The translations under genes and the position numbers were made by a program. Positions 8,697-18,827 of a stretch of 36,687 nucleotides of DNA are shown one piece after another; the stretch's first letter is position 1, and every line of letters starts with the position of its first letter. Source of the stretch: Oscillospiraceae bacterium (GTDB taxonomy: Bacteria; Bacillota; Clostridia; Oscillospirales; Oscillospiraceae); NCBI GenBank assembly GCA_009780435.1, contig WRAB01000021.1, forward strand, positions 1 to 36,687. Reading direction: 5' to 3'. The notes below the pieces were generated by a model, which was not told the DNA's origin, searched no databases, and saw only the letters and a program-made list of their open reading frames with translations.

Positions 8697-10061
8697 TTAC
8701 AAACTTGCCGCCGCGACACTCTGTCCCACCCGCCGCGCTTTTTCATCAAAGGTGCGGATTGTAAACGCGTATTCGCCATACTCCTCCGCAATGACCTGTT
8801 TGGCCGTATCCAAGATCAGGTCGCCGCCCGCCCCGGACATGACGCGCCCTAAGAGCAGCACGTGTGCAAAGTGGTAAAATTCCCAATGTAGCGGCAACGT
8901 ATGCCCCAGGTAGACCCCGATTGAGCGAAAGATATCCCGAATCTCTTCACACTTTTCGCCTCGGGCGAGCATATCTTGGACAATCTTTAGCCTTTCCCCC
9001 GGAGAGGTTTCCACAGCAAAGACAATCCCCGCCCGCTCCGCCAGTTTGATCACGGCGTCCTGGGAGAAATATTTGACGCCGCAGCCGATGTCGCCGGACC
9101 ACTCGTCCGCCACGGCGTCCGGAGAGGCGTCTACGGGGGCGAAGGCCAATTCGTTTAGCCAGCCCTTAATATGACCGTTTTCATCAATAAAGCCGCCGGC
9201 CTTGCTGGTGCCCATGGCGATCCCGAACACATTGTGTTCGCCAAACTCCATGGCCCCGGCCAAAGCCGTCACGTCGCCGTCGTTGACCACAGCCAGGGGT
9301 ACATTGCCAATCTCTTCGGCGGCGCGGATGTAGATATCTTTGACCTTTTTCTCGAACGCCTCCGGAGAGACCTTTAAAAACAAGGACGCCGCCCGGGTCC
9401 GGTTGTCGATATAAATCCCGGCGGAACTCACCCCGATGGCATCTACACGGGGCAGTTTGGAGGCGGCCTTTTGAAACGCCTCTACAATCCCGTTGAAGTG
9501 GTACTCCGGATCCGGGTTAATTTTCGGGTGCCAGACCACTTCTTCGCTGAACACGGCTTTGCCGTCAATCACCGCTGAAACTTTGCGGTCACTTCCCCCC
9601 GCGTCAAATCCGATGCGACAGCCCGTAAGGTTCCCGCCCACGGGTTTTGACTGTTCCTGTTCCCGCGGCTTCTCGGATAGGGGCAAATATACGACCGCAA
9701 AGGGTTGCTCATAGATCTGTTCCATAAACCCGCTGTCAAAGGCGTATTGGCCCGTGGCGGCATACGCCGCTTTCATGTAGTCGGCCATGGCCGCATCTCC
9801 GCAAATAGTCACCCGGTAGCCGCCCCTGGCCCACAACAGGTACTTGACCATGCGGGCCACATAGTATCGGTCTGCTTCGGTGTTGGTGCCGGTGATGAAG
9901 GTGTCGTATACGGACCGCAGTCCACCGTTTCGCTCAATGCAAATGGTGAGGGGTTTTGTCGCTTGCTTCAGAAAGGCCCGGTTAAATTGGAGCATAGGAA
10001 GAAACCCCGGATCATAGACCGGGGTGTTTTTCACTTGTAGGTCAACGCCTAAAAACTTCAT
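8697..10061 (-). CDS. ROK/hexokinase-type (ASKHA) sugar kinase-like protein
   Basis: 454 residues. From about residue 148 it carries ASKHA-fold motifs: phosphate-1 GFDAGGSDRK (151-160), a VVNDGDVTALAGA segment typical of ROK proteins, and the adenosine/phosphate-2-like GIAMGTSKAGGF. About 145 residues precede this domain with no recognised family. The classic ROK zinc motif (CxCGxxGC) is absent. The start is ATG 10061, behind AGGAGG (5 nt); an ATG nine codons earlier has no ribosome site. It is the last gene of the glycan operon and follows galE by 28 nt. Phosphorylation of a released sugar (for example galactose, GlcNAc or fucose-derived) is plausible. The substrate cannot be read from the sequence, and a regulatory or non-catalytic role is possible. 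Confidence 0.75.
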   Translation of the reverse strand: MKFLGVDLQVKNTPVYDPGFLPMLQFNRAFLKQATKPLTICIERNGGLRSVYDTFITGTNTEADRYYVARMVKYLLWARGGYRVTICGDAAMADYMKAAYAATGQYAFDSGFMEQIYEQPFAVVYLPLSEKPREQEQSKPVGGNLTGCRIGFDAGGSDRKVSAVIDGKAVFSEEVVWHPKINPDPEYHFNGIVEAFQKAASKLPRVDAIGVSSAGIYIDNRTRAASLFLKVSPEAFEKKVKDIYIRAAEEIGNVPLAVVNDGDVTALAGAMEFGEHNVFGIAMGTSKAGGFIDENGHIKGWLNELAFAPVDASPDAVADEWSGDIGCGVKYFSQDAVIKLAERAGIVFAVETSPGERLKIVQDMLARGEKCEEIRDIFRSIGVYLGHTLPLHWEFYHFAHVLLLGRVMSGAGGDLILDTAKQVIAEEYGEYAFTIRTFDEKARRVGQSVAAASL

Positions 10062-10089
10062 GACAGCCTCCTGATTGGCGCATGGCATC

Positions 10090-11079
10090 TCACCTGCGAT
10101 TAAATCCCCAACTGTCTCTGCACATATCCTCTACGGATTTTGCCGCCCGGAAGCCCAAAATCTGTTCCGCCTTGGCCGGGTCGGCATAGGATGTGGCACT
10201 GTCCCCCGGTCTCCGGGGCGCGATGGCATACGGCACATCCACTTGATTGACCCGTTTGAATGTCTCCACCATCTCCAGCACGGACACACCTTTTCCGGTC
10301 CCCAGGTTGAAGACCGCACAGCCGGTATTTTTGTTGCAGTAGTCCATGGCCTTGATATGGCCCAGGGCCAGATCCACCACATGGATATAATCCCGCACTC
10401 CGGTACCGTCCGGGGTGTCGTAATCGTCGCCGAAAATGTTCAGTTCCCTGTGGGTGCCGCAGGCGGTCTGGGCGATGAAGGGGATTAGATTATTGGGGAT
10501 TCCCCTGGGGTTCTCGCCGATGATCCCGCTGGTGTGGGCGCCGACAGGGTTGAAATAGCGCAACAGCACCACCGACCAGCCATTCGCGGCGGCGGCGTCT
10601 TGGAGGATCTGCTCACACATGAATTTCGACCAGCCATAGGGGTTGATCGGCCCCAATGCGGCGTCCTCCGTCAATGGCATGGGATTGTCTCCCCGGTAGA
10701 CCGTAGCGGAGGAGGAAAAAATCAGCTTGGTGACATCGTATTTCTCCATGGCCTTGCAGAGATTCAACGTGGAGTTGAGATTGTTGTCGTAGTATTCCAC
10801 AGGCATCGCCACGGATTCGCCCACGGCTTTTTTCCCGGCAAAATGTATGATGCAATCAATCCGGTGGTCGGTGAAAATCTGATCCAGAGCGGCCATATCT
10901 CGCAAATCCGCCTGATAAAAGGGGATATCCTTGCCGGTGATCTGTTTGACCCCGTCAATGGCGGCCATATCGCTGTTGGAGAAGTTGTCTATGACCACAA
11001 TATCGTAGCCCGCGTCAAGCAGTTCTACACAAGTGTGGCTACCGATATATCCGGCGCCGCCGGTCACCAAAATTTTCAT
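10090..11079 (-). CDS. galE: UDP-glucose/UDP-N-acetylglucosamine 4-epimerase
   Basis: A 329-residue extended short-chain dehydrogenase/reductase. It has the NAD-binding GGAGYIGSH at 7-15, the catalytic Ser region SSSATVY (122-128) and the Tyr148-x3-Lys152 pair (YGWSK). The family interconverts UDP-Glc and UDP-Gal, and often UDP-GlcNAc and UDP-GalNAc, in the Leloir pathway. Placed next to nahK and the GH112 phosphorylase, it matches the LnpD role of the galacto-N-biose/lacto-N-biose pathway, recycling UDP-sugars in the cytoplasm. ATG 11079 follows an AGAGGG ribosome site by about 6 nt. It is separated from nahK by 33 nt and belongs to the same operon. Confidence 0.95.
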   Translation of the reverse strand: MKILVTGGAGYIGSHTCVELLDAGYDIVVIDNFSNSDMAAIDGVKQITGKDIPFYQADLRDMAALDQIFTDHRIDCIIHFAGKKAVGESVAMPVEYYDNNLNSTLNLCKAMEKYDVTKLIFSSSATVYRGDNPMPLTEDAALGPINPYGWSKFMCEQILQDAAAANGWSVVLLRYFNPVGAHTSGIIGENPRGIPNNLIPFIAQTACGTHRELNIFGDDYDTPDGTGVRDYIHVVDLALGHIKAMDYCNKNTGCAVFNLGTGKGVSVLEMVETFKRVNQVDVPYAIAPRRPGDSATSYADPAKAEQILGFRAAKSVEDMCRDSWGFNRR

Positions 11080-11112
11080 ACTACAATCCCTCTCATTTTC
11101 AAGTTTTACATC

Positions 11113-12168
11113 TTATGAACTGCGCATGGCGTCCCACTGTTTTTCCATGTCCGCCACCAGTTTAAACTGGGTCCGGCACCGATCCAGGTTGTGGCCCTCT
11201 CTGCCGATTTTGAAATACGTGTCCCCGTTTAAATGGTCGGTCAAAAACCGTACGCCGCACTCTAAGGCCATCATCTTTGCACCGTGGGGCAGATGTTCGG
11301 TTTCGCAGGGGGTGAGCGATGTACAAGCCGTGAGAAAACCATCCTTGTAGGCCCGATAATGCTCTATGGAGAAGTTCACTTTGTCTAAGTCCCGCTCGTC
11401 CTCGGCGCCGGTGGCGGCTCCGAAGCGGATTGAGTCCCCAAAATCCGTCACCGCCAGCCCTGGCATGGTGGTGTCCAAGTCGATGACATACAGATGGGCG
11501 CGGGTGTCCTTACAGAACAACACGTTGTTTAGCTTTGCGTCGTTGTGGGTCACTCTGATGGGCATTTTACCACTTTTTTGCAGGTTTATCAAGGTTGCGG
11601 CAAATTCTTCTCGGGCCAGGGCGAACGCAATTTCCCGGCGGGCCGTCTTCGCCCGGTCAAAGGCATCTTCGGCCACGGCCTCCCGAAGCGCCGCGTAGCG
11701 CCGGGGCGTGTTGTGGAAATCGGGGATTGTTTCGGTCAACTGGGCGGCGTCAAAATCCGCCAGTTGGTTGATAAAATTGCCGAAGGCCACGCCGGACTCC
11801 CGGAACACCTCCAGAGAATCCACCTGCTCAAAACATATGGAGTTGCGGGTGAAGTGATACAGCCGCCAATACTCTCCCAACCCGTCCACATGCCAAAACA
11901 TCCCATCATGGCAGGGTACCAGGGTGAGAACCTCTTGGGCGGCATTATGCCGATCCGGGCGGCTAATGTGCCGGGTCACCAGTTGGATATTAGTCATCAC
12001 ACCTTCACAGTCCTTGAAGACATTCTGGTTGATCCGTTGTAGAATGTACCGGTTCCCACGGGCATCCTCCACCAGGTAGGTATCGTTGATGTGGCCGTTT
12101 CCATAGGGATCGCAGCACACCACCGGGGCGGGCAATTGAAATTCTGAAATTTGCTTGACCTCATACAT
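11113..12168 (-). CDS. nahK: N-acetylhexosamine 1-kinase (NahK/LnpB-like)
   Basis: A 351-residue aminoglycoside-phosphotransferase-fold kinase. Diagnostic stretches are GNGHIND (23-29), the catalytic loop VTHNDAKLNN (206-215), the metal-binding IDLDTTMPG (229-237), and DFGDSIRFGA followed by AEDE. These match the NahK family, which phosphorylates GlcNAc or GalNAc at C1 using ATP after GH112 releases it from lacto-N-biose or galacto-N-biose. ATG 12168 is preceded by GGAGG at 7 nt. It sits between the GH29 fucosidase gene and galE. The missing partner is the UTP-hexose-1-phosphate uridylyltransferase (LnpC or GalT), which is not in the window. Confidence 0.9.
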   Translation of the reverse strand: MYEVKQISEFQLPAPVVCCDPYGNGHINDTYLVEDARGNRYILQRINQNVFKDCEGVMTNIQLVTRHISRPDRHNAAQEVLTLVPCHDGMFWHVDGLGEYWRLYHFTRNSICFEQVDSLEVFRESGVAFGNFINQLADFDAAQLTETIPDFHNTPRRYAALREAVAEDAFDRAKTARREIAFALAREEFAATLINLQKSGKMPIRVTHNDAKLNNVLFCKDTRAHLYVIDLDTTMPGLAVTDFGDSIRFGAATGAEDERDLDKVNFSIEHYRAYKDGFLTACTSLTPCETEHLPHGAKMMALECGVRFLTDHLNGDTYFKIGREGHNLDRCRTQFKLVADMEKQWDAMRSS

Positions 12169-12188
12169 GGGATTGCCTCCAATGTCGT

Positions 12189-13523
12189 CTAATACAGGGC
12201 AAACGCCTGCAAAAATACGTCCGCTCTGTGGGAATCAATCCGCAATTTCCACGCATCTGATTCGATCTCCGGGGGAATCCGACAAATGCGCTTATGTCCT
12301 ACCACAGTACCTTGGAGGATATCTTGCCACTGTCCATCCCGCAAAGATAAGAGCGTAAACGCCTCAATGCGTTGCCCCTGGGCAATGTCCTCTTGGAGCA
12401 CCAGATATTTGGGCCGGATCGGCGCGGACTTTGCCACAAAACAGGGCATCTCTCTCTCATCATAGCGGGTGATTTCCGTCTTGTCCAGCAAATTCGTTGA
12501 AAAACTTGATTTGATCCAATCCCCCAATTCTTGTAGCCGCTCCACATCGTTTGTATGGATATACCCGTCAAAGTGCGGCGGGAGGTTCAGTAAAAATGCC
12601 GCATTCCCCCCCACGGACTCCAGATAAATTTCGATCAAATTCTCCAGACTGCGCACTTGCCCGTCCTCGGCGGGGTGATAGAACCAGCCGGGCCGGATGG
12701 ATACATCCACCTCGGCGGGGTACCAGATAAAGTCCGTATAGCCCGCCACAGCCTCCCTGCTGCCGAGATCGGCGGCATCTTCCGGTATCTTTGCACGGAA
12801 ACCGGCGTCGTCCGCCTGTTGGGATGCGGCGGCGATAGCCGCGCGATCCGCCATGACGGCGGGGACGACGCTCCACTCGCTCTCCCGGCAGTGGCCCGCC
12901 TCGTTGCCGCACCAGCGGACATCCGGCCCCATGATGCAGATCACGGCGTCCGGTTGCAACCGGCGGATCAGGGCGTAGTAGCGCTCCCAGTCATAGACCT
13001 GTACTCTGCCGTTTGGCCCCTCGCCGCAGGCCCCGTCAAACCACAGGCAGAATAGTTCGCCGTAGTTGGACATGAGTTCCGTGAGTTGTGCGCAAAAGTA
13101 GTCGTCATAGGCCGCACCGCTGCCGTAACGGGCATCGTGCCGATCCCAGGGCGAGAGGTATATCCCCAGTTTCAGGCCATATTTCTCACAAGAGGCCGCC
13201 AATTGAGCCACAATATCCTTGCCATAGGGAGAGTGCATCACACTGTGATCCGTATGGGCCGTATCAAAGAGACAGAACCCGTCGTGGTGTTTGGCGGTAA
13301 TGATCACCGCCCGCATCCCCGCATCTCTGACCGCACGGCACCATTGATCTGTGTCCAGATGTTGTGGGTTGAATATTGCAGGCGATTCTGTCCCGTCGCC
13401 CCACTCCCTGTCTGTGAAGCTGTTCACCCCATAGTGGATGAAGGCGTAAAACTCCATGGCCTGCCAGTTTAACTGTCTCTCGCTGGGACGCACCGCCGCC
13501 AGTTTTTCTAACAGCATATCCAT
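12189..13523 (-). CDS. Alpha-L-fucosidase, GH29 family
   Basis: 444 residues. GH29 hallmarks are FIHYGVNSFTDREWGDG near the N-terminus, AKHHDGFCLFDT (77-88) with the conserved HHDGF, GIYLSPWD, and the nucleophile Asp163 in LFCLWFDGACG. The enzyme hydrolyses alpha-linked L-fucose from glycans with retention. The compact domain, with a C-terminal beta-sandwich-like part and the operon context, suggests action on alpha-1,3/1,4-fucose of Lewis-type structures, but this needs an assay. There is no signal peptide, so it acts inside the cell on imported oligosaccharide. ATG 13523 lies 16 bases inside the end of the GH112 gene and has GGAGAG upstream, implying coupled translation. Confidence 0.9.
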   Translation of the reverse strand: MDMLLEKLAAVRPSERQLNWQAMEFYAFIHYGVNSFTDREWGDGTESPAIFNPQHLDTDQWCRAVRDAGMRAVIITAKHHDGFCLFDTAHTDHSVMHSPYGKDIVAQLAASCEKYGLKLGIYLSPWDRHDARYGSGAAYDDYFCAQLTELMSNYGELFCLWFDGACGEGPNGRVQVYDWERYYALIRRLQPDAVICIMGPDVRWCGNEAGHCRESEWSVVPAVMADRAAIAAASQQADDAGFRAKIPEDAADLGSREAVAGYTDFIWYPAEVDVSIRPGWFYHPAEDGQVRSLENLIEIYLESVGGNAAFLLNLPPHFDGYIHTNDVERLQELGDWIKSSFSTNLLDKTEITRYDEREMPCFVAKSAPIRPKYLVLQEDIAQGQRIEAFTLLSLRDGQWQDILQGTVVGHKRICRIPPEIESDAWKLRIDSHRADVFLQAFALY

Positions 13524-15655
13524 CTCAACTCTCCGCTCTCCAATGTGGCGTCAAAATGATCTCCGTCGGTGTACACTGTGGTCTCCTGCCGCTCGTAGGA
13601 GTTGTTGCACAGACAGTATTTCCCCGCCTCCGGATAGTAGTGCGCCTCCACATTGGGATTGGTGGAAAACCAACGGTGTAGTTCTCCCTCCTTACCCGCG
13701 CTCCAAAGGATAGCCCGGTGGAGCAGGCGCGCATTTTGTGGGCTGTAGGGCAAACCACCCATATAGACTGCACGGCCATCAAAGTAGCCGTTTGCGGCGA
13801 GCTGGATCTCTCGCTCCCGACAGACCAACACCTCTGTCCCCTCCATGGCGTAAATATTGCTCGTCCCCTCGCCGAAATCCATCTCATCGCCCATCTCATC
13901 CGTAATGAAATGCGCCGTCTCCTGCCAGTTATACTTGTCATAACTCAGGGTGAATCCATTTTCCTGTTCCACCCCCAAGGCCGTCGCCAGCTGGAAGAAG
14001 TGTCCATTGTACTGATGCCCGCTGGGTTCCCCGATGCCGATGAAACCGCCGCCCCGGGCGATAAAGCCCCGTATGGCGGCGACGATTTTCGCATCGCTCC
14101 AATACGCGCCGCCGGTGTGGGCCGTATCCGCCCCGCCCACGTTGAGGATCACATCCACCTCGTCTAAAACTGTCGGATTCGCCAGTATATCTTCAAAGCT
14201 GATGAAGGTCACGTCATAGGGGCCGCCGGCCAGGGCCTCAATGGCCCCGGCGTAACTGTAGTTTTGCTTTTGATACAAGGCGTGGTGTACCATGTGATTG
14301 CCCCAGGCCCGTATCTGTCCCCAACAGTTTAAGACGGCCACACGGGCGCATGTATAGGGTTTGCCGCCCTGTAGATTGTCATACATCGTCCGAAACTCGT
14401 TGCACACCTGTTCCACATAGTCCACAAACGCGGGAAACTCCAGGGCCAGTTTCAGATACCCCCCATAGCCGATCCGATCTACGGGACTGCGCAGAATGGC
14501 CCGGCGGGCGGTCAGCCAGTTCACCTTGGCCTCTCCAACGGGATCGCCGTCGGGGTGAAATACATCCGGGAAGAAGTAGGGCAAGAGACGGCCCTCGGTG
14601 TATTTGACGCCTTTGATGTCGCTGATTAAGCGCAGAGTGGCCCCGTTGCCCACACTGCCCACTACGGCGTCTACGCCGATGGTCCGAAACTCCTCCGTCC
14701 AGGGCTCTGCGCCGATAAAATGGTCGCCCAAGAACATCATGGCCTCCCGGCCGAATGCGTGGCAGATATCCACCATCTCTTTTGCCAACGCCGCCACTTC
14801 CCGCCGCTGGAAGGCCATAAAATCCCTGTACTCCTTGGAGGGGATTCGATATTGGTTGTTGTAGTAGCCCTGATCAATAATAAACTCCGGGCGGAAGGCA
14901 TAGCCCGCCTCCCGCTCAAACTGCTCTAAAATATACGGGCTGACCGAGGCGGAGTATCCGTACCAGTCCACATATTTTTGCCGCCGCAACTCGTCAAAGA
15001 TCAGGGTGAATTGATGGAAGAACGTGGTGAACCGGATCACGTCCACATGGGGGTTTTCTGTCAGAAACGTCCGCAGGCGATCCATGGAATAGGCACGGGT
15101 CTTAGGCTGGCGCACGTCAAAGGTGATCTGCCGCTCGAAATTTTCCCAGTCGTTGACTGTGGCATTGTACATATGCACCGGGTCCCAGATGATATCGGCT
15201 AAAAAGCTCACGGTGTATTCGTGATACGGCACCGTTTGGCGAACCGTCACACAGCCGGACGCCCTGTCATAACGCCAATGTTCCGGAGAGATCACCTGTC
15301 CTGTCGTACGGTCAATCACTTCCCACCAGCGCCCGATGGCGTCCCGGTCATTCACCGCCAACAGATCCGGGCTGATGCCCTTTAAAAGCGGGATCTCCAA
15401 GGCGTCTCCTGTGGCCGTGTAAAATCCGGTCATGATGTACATCTGCTGCACCTCATCCGGATTGGCCAGGGCCCAGGCGTTATCTTTTCGGGTGGTGTAA
15501 TAGGTGTTATAAATCTTCGCCCCGGACTCTTTTAACGCCACGGGAAACTGGGTGCCGTCACAATCTCTGATTGCATCAGCACCCCAGCGCTTCATGATGT
15601 CCAGCGTCTCGTATATCACGTCCATATCTGTGGGTATGGTTACTCTCCCTGTCAT
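13508..15655 (-). CDS. lnpA: GH112 phosphorylase (galacto-N-biose/lacto-N-biose phosphorylase-like)
   Basis: About 715 residues, the normal GH112 length. The N-terminus (GRVTIPTD...RWGADAIRDCDGTQFP...KIYNTYYTTRKDNAW) and internal stretches (FTTFFHQFTLIFDE, DWYGYSASVSP, MFLGDHFIGAEPW, GNHMVHHALYQKQNYSYAG) match this family. It has an ordered TIM-barrel/beta-sandwich architecture and cleaves Gal-beta-1,3-HexNAc with phosphate to give Gal-1-P. Some GH112 members instead use Gal-beta-1,4-L-rhamnose. The adjacent nahK and galE argue for lacto-N-biose or galacto-N-biose as substrate. The chosen ATG (15655) has GGGAG 6 nt upstream and lies 11 nt after the GH95 stop; an ATG five codons earlier overlaps that stop. 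No signal peptide, so the enzyme is cytoplasmic. Confidence 0.9.
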   Translation of the reverse strand: MTGRVTIPTDMDVIYETLDIMKRWGADAIRDCDGTQFPVALKESGAKIYNTYYTTRKDNAWALANPDEVQQMYIMTGFYTATGDALEIPLLKGISPDLLAVNDRDAIGRWWEVIDRTTGQVISPEHWRYDRASGCVTVRQTVPYHEYTVSFLADIIWDPVHMYNATVNDWENFERQITFDVRQPKTRAYSMDRLRTFLTENPHVDVIRFTTFFHQFTLIFDELRRQKYVDWYGYSASVSPYILEQFEREAGYAFRPEFIIDQGYYNNQYRIPSKEYRDFMAFQRREVAALAKEMVDICHAFGREAMMFLGDHFIGAEPWTEEFRTIGVDAVVGSVGNGATLRLISDIKGVKYTEGRLLPYFFPDVFHPDGDPVGEAKVNWLTARRAILRSPVDRIGYGGYLKLALEFPAFVDYVEQVCNEFRTMYDNLQGGKPYTCARVAVLNCWGQIRAWGNHMVHHALYQKQNYSYAGAIEALAGGPYDVTFISFEDILANPTVLDEVDVILNVGGADTAHTGGAYWSDAKIVAAIRGFIARGGGFIGIGEPSGHQYNGHFFQLATALGVEQENGFTLSYDKYNWQETAHFITDEMGDEMDFGEGTSNIYAMEGTEVLVCREREIQLAANGYFDGRAVYMGGLPYSPQNARLLHRAILWSAGKEGELHRWFSTNPNVEAHYYPEAGKYCLCNNSYERQETTVYTDGDHFDATLESGELRWICC

Positions 15656-15666
15656 ACATGTCTCCC

Positions 15667-17937
15667 TCATCGAAATGTTATCGTATAAACTTCGCCCGCC
15701 TGTGTGTCAAAAGCGCGGATTTCTCTGTTGTCGTAGCAGATCACACAGCGCGTCCCCGCCGTCGAGCGAATTCTCGCCGATACCGGCGCCGTGTTGCGCC
15801 AAATCAGGTCTACTTCAAAGCCGCCCCGGGCCGCAAGGCCGCGAAATTCGCCGTCGGGCCATGCCCCGGGCAGTGCGGGGAGCAGATCAATCCGCCCCCT
15901 GTGGGATTGGATCAACAGTTCTGCAACACAGGCCGTGGCTCCGAAATTGCCGTCGATCTGAAAGGGCGGATGGGCGTCAAAGAGATTGGCGTATAGTCCA
16001 CCGGGGTGGGGATATCTTGCGGCGTCCTCCACTAGGTTGAAAAACTGTTGAAGCGCCGAGAGCGCTCGATCTCCATCTCTCAGCCGTGTCCAGAGACACG
16101 CCCGCCAGGCCAGCCCCCAGCCGGTGCTGCTGTCGCCGCGGAGTTCCATGCTCCGCCGTGCGGCGGCGAAGCGGGCTTCGTCCCTCTCATCAATCTGCCG
16201 GCCCGGAAAGAGGCCGTAGAGGTGGGAGAGGTGCCGGTGTCGTTCGTCCTCGTCATCAAAATCCAGGCTCCACTCCTGGATTTGCCCCCTTGCACCGATC
16301 TGTATGGGATAGAGCCGATCCCTCGCATCCACCAGAGTGTGCGCAAAAGCAGCGTCTATGCCCAAAATCTCTGTAGATTCGATGCAATTGGTGAATAAAT
16401 CCCAGATGAGCATGAGATCACAGGTCGCCGCCGCACTGACGGTGCAGTGTTCGCCATCGTGTCGAAACATGTGCTCCGGCGAGGTGGAGGGCGAGGTGAT
16501 CAGGTAGTCGTTGTCGTCTTCAATCAACCATGACAGACAAAATACGGCGGCTTCTTTCAGAATGGGATAGGCGTAGTCCCGCAGATAGGCTCGATCCCGT
16601 GTGAACGCAAAGTGTTCCCAGAGATGTGTGCAGAGCCACACGCCCCCCATTGGCCAAAGCGCCCAGACGGGGTGGCCGTGGCCGAATCCCCCCACGGGTG
16701 CGGTCTGTCCCCAGATGTCACTGTTGTGGTGGGCCACCCACCCCGGCACATTGTAGTTGATCCGGGCCGTCTCCCGCCCGTTTTCCGCCAGTTTCCCGAC
16801 AAACGCCAACAGGGGCAGATGACATTCTCCGAGATTCGCCGTTAGCGCCGGCCAGTAGTTCATCTGGGCATTGATATTGATCGTATAATTACTGCGCCAC
16901 GGGGGTGTCAGTTCCCGGTTCCATATCCCCTGGAGGTTCGCCGGTACACCCCCCGGCCGGGAAGACGCAATCATCAAATAGCGGCCATATTGAAAGAGCA
17001 GTTCCATCAGACCCCGATCTGCGGGATTGTATTGGCTGATCCGGGCATCGGTGTCCATCTGGTCAAATCGAGGGGATTTTTCGCCCAGATTGATCTCCAC
17101 CCGGTTGAACAATGCGGCGTAATCCGCAATATGACGGCGTTTTAGGGTGCTATAATCCGGGATTTCCCTATCTTGATCCGCAATCGGGCTGCGGAAATTG
17201 GTCGTAGCGGTAAGAATAATCGTGGCGGCATCTGCGCCTGTAACGCCGATTCCCCTGTCATTGGCGTCCACTTGACCGCCCTCGGCCACTACATGCGCCT
17301 TCGCCGAGAACGACAGCGCCTTCGTGGTCTCAAAGTCTCCATAGCGGACGGGAGCCGGGTCGTCGTAGTCCGGGGCCAGCACCATTTCCGGCGCGATTCC
17401 CGTCATGGTGATCGTGTTGTCCGTCGCACTGATCTTGTGGGGCAACTGACTGTCCAACTGCACCGAAAAACAAAGCGATCCGGGGCGGTCCGCCGTCAGG
17501 CGCAGAACCAGCGCCCGATCTGGATGGGAGCAGAAATATTCTCTGGTGTAGCGGACGCCGTCCACTGTATACGCAGTGCGACAGATGGCCTCACGCAAAT
17601 CCAGTTCCCTGCGGTAGTCCTCTGCCCCGCTCCCGTGATCGAACTCTAGGCGCAGGTCGCCCAGGGGCATATACGCCTGGGTGTAGGGACCCATCATCTC
17701 CCGGCTCAGATCATCGGCTAAGCTGTACGCCCCGCGCTGCACTGCCGCCCGGATTTTCGGTAGCGTCTCCAGGGCGCGGGGGTTGTTCCAATCGGTTGGA
17801 AATCCCGACCACAGGGTCTCTTCATTTAACTGTATCAATTCCCGCTCTATCCCGCCGAAGACCATGGCCCCCAGGCTCCCGTTGCCCAAAGGCAGTGCGT
17901 CGGTCCAGTGCCGGGCGGGGGTGGTGTATTGCAACAT
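15667..17937 (-). CDS. GH95 family alpha-L-fucosidase
   Basis: 756 residues with the typical GH95 layout. The N-terminal beta domain begins [26 protein letters not shown]...[11 protein letters not shown]. An (alpha/alpha)6 barrel contains [21 protein letters not shown] and [13 protein letters not shown], the last including the conserved catalytic Asp region. GH95 enzymes are mostly inverting alpha-1,2-L-fucosidases acting on H-antigen and 2'-fucosyl ends; some members act on alpha-galactose. There is no signal peptide, unlike bifidobacterial AfcA, so it should work on imported oligosaccharides. Its ATG shares a base with the TAA stop of the upstream permease (TAATG), a sign of tight coupling. 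Together with GH29 it would expose the type-1 chain disaccharide for GH112. Confidence 0.92.
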   Translation of the reverse strand: MLQYTTPARHWTDALPLGNGSLGAMVFGGIERELIQLNEETLWSGFPTDWNNPRALETLPKIRAAVQRGAYSLADDLSREMMGPYTQAYMPLGDLRLEFDHGSGAEDYRRELDLREAICRTAYTVDGVRYTREYFCSHPDRALVLRLTADRPGSLCFSVQLDSQLPHKISATDNTITMTGIAPEMVLAPDYDDPAPVRYGDFETTKALSFSAKAHVVAEGGQVDANDRGIGVTGADAATIILTATTNFRSPIADQDREIPDYSTLKRRHIADYAALFNRVEINLGEKSPRFDQMDTDARISQYNPADRGLMELLFQYGRYLMIASSRPGGVPANLQGIWNRELTPPWRSNYTININAQMNYWPALTANLGECHLPLLAFVGKLAENGRETARINYNVPGWVAHHNSDIWGQTAPVGGFGHGHPVWALWPMGGVWLCTHLWEHFAFTRDRAYLRDYAYPILKEAAVFCLSWLIEDDNDYLITSPSTSPEHMFRHDGEHCTVSAAATCDLMLIWDLFTNCIESTEILGIDAAFAHTLVDARDRLYPIQIGARGQIQEWSLDFDDEDERHRHLSHLYGLFPGRQIDERDEARFAAARRSMELRGDSSTGWGLAWRACLWTRLRDGDRALSALQQFFNLVEDAARYPHPGGLYANLFDAHPPFQIDGNFGATACVAELLIQSHRGRIDLLPALPGAWPDGEFRGLAARGGFEVDLIWRNTAPVSARIRSTAGTRCVICYDNREIRAFDTQAGEVYTITFR

Positions 17938-18824
17938 TATTCTTTCACGCCGCCCAGTGCAATCCCCTTTGTCAGGTGGCGCTGGCCGATAAAGTAAATA
18001 ATGAGGGTAGGTATCAAAACGATCATCAGAGCGGCATAGAGTGCGCCAAAGTCCGTGGCTCGCCGCTGTACCTCAAAGAGATTGGCCACACCGATGGGCA
18101 GCGTGTGATTTGCCGGACTTCTAAGCGTAACCAGCGCCAGGATGTATTCGTTCCAAAAGCCGATCCCATTGAGCATGGCAATTGTAATAATCCCCGGCTT
18201 GGACATGGGCACAACGATCTTGAGGAGGGTTCTCCAATTGCCGCAGCCGTCGATCTTAGCGGCCTCTTCAAAACTGGGCGAGAGTCCTCGCATGTAGCCC
18301 GCCAACAAGAATGCGGCAAACGGGACGCTGATTGCGGCATATACCAGACTGAGCGCCCACAAGTTGTCCAACATGTTGAGCCGATGCATTAGATTATACA
18401 AGGGGATGAAGATATAGACCGTCTGAATAAACAGACATGTGGCAAAGAGCAGTTCTATAACCCTTGAGCCGAAGAACCGATATCTCGCCAACGCATAGGC
18501 GCATGGAACCGTCAAAATTAAGAGCAGCGTGAGACTCAATGTCACCACAAAGATGGAGTTAAACAGATACTCTCCCATGTTCGCTGCGACGAAAGCCCTG
18601 ACATAGTTATCCCAGGCCAAGCCCTGCGGGAGGGCAGTCAGACTGATTAAAATCTCCTCTGTGGTCTTAAAAGACGACATGATGTTCCAGAATAGAGGAT
18701 ACAGCGTGATTAAAGTAAACAGCAGCAGCAGAATCCGGACACACCATCTGATGGTAAACGTCCGGGCGTGATAGGGATCAAAAATCTTTGCTTTTTTTAA
18801 GGGAGCATTCTTTTTCATATTCAT
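17937..18824 (-). CDS. Carbohydrate ABC transporter permease (MalG-type)
   Basis: 295 residues with six predicted membrane helices. It has the cytoplasmic EAA loop ([21 protein letters not shown]) that contacts the ATPase. The N-terminal pattern [15 protein letters not shown] is typical of CUT1-family MalG-like permeases. It pairs with the upstream MalF-type permease and the lipoprotein binding protein. No ATPase gene is present; CUT1 systems in Firmicutes commonly borrow a shared MsmK/UgpC-type ATPase encoded elsewhere. The start lies 3 nt from the upstream stop. An in-frame ATG at 18818 has better spacing from AGGA, so the first two residues are uncertain. The last base of its stop codon forms part of the GH95 start. 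Confidence 0.92.
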   Translation of the reverse strand: MNMKKNAPLKKAKIFDPYHARTFTIRWCVRILLLLFTLITLYPLFWNIMSSFKTTEEILISLTALPQGLAWDNYVRAFVAANMGEYLFNSIFVVTLSLTLLLILTVPCAYALARYRFFGSRVIELLFATCLFIQTVYIFIPLYNLMHRLNMLDNLWALSLVYAAISVPFAAFLLAGYMRGLSPSFEEAAKIDGCGNWRTLLKIVVPMSKPGIITIAMLNGIGFWNEYILALVTLRSPANHTLPIGVANLFEVQRRATDFGALYAALMIVLIPTLIIYFIGQRHLTKGIALGGVKE

Positions 18825-18827
18825 ATC

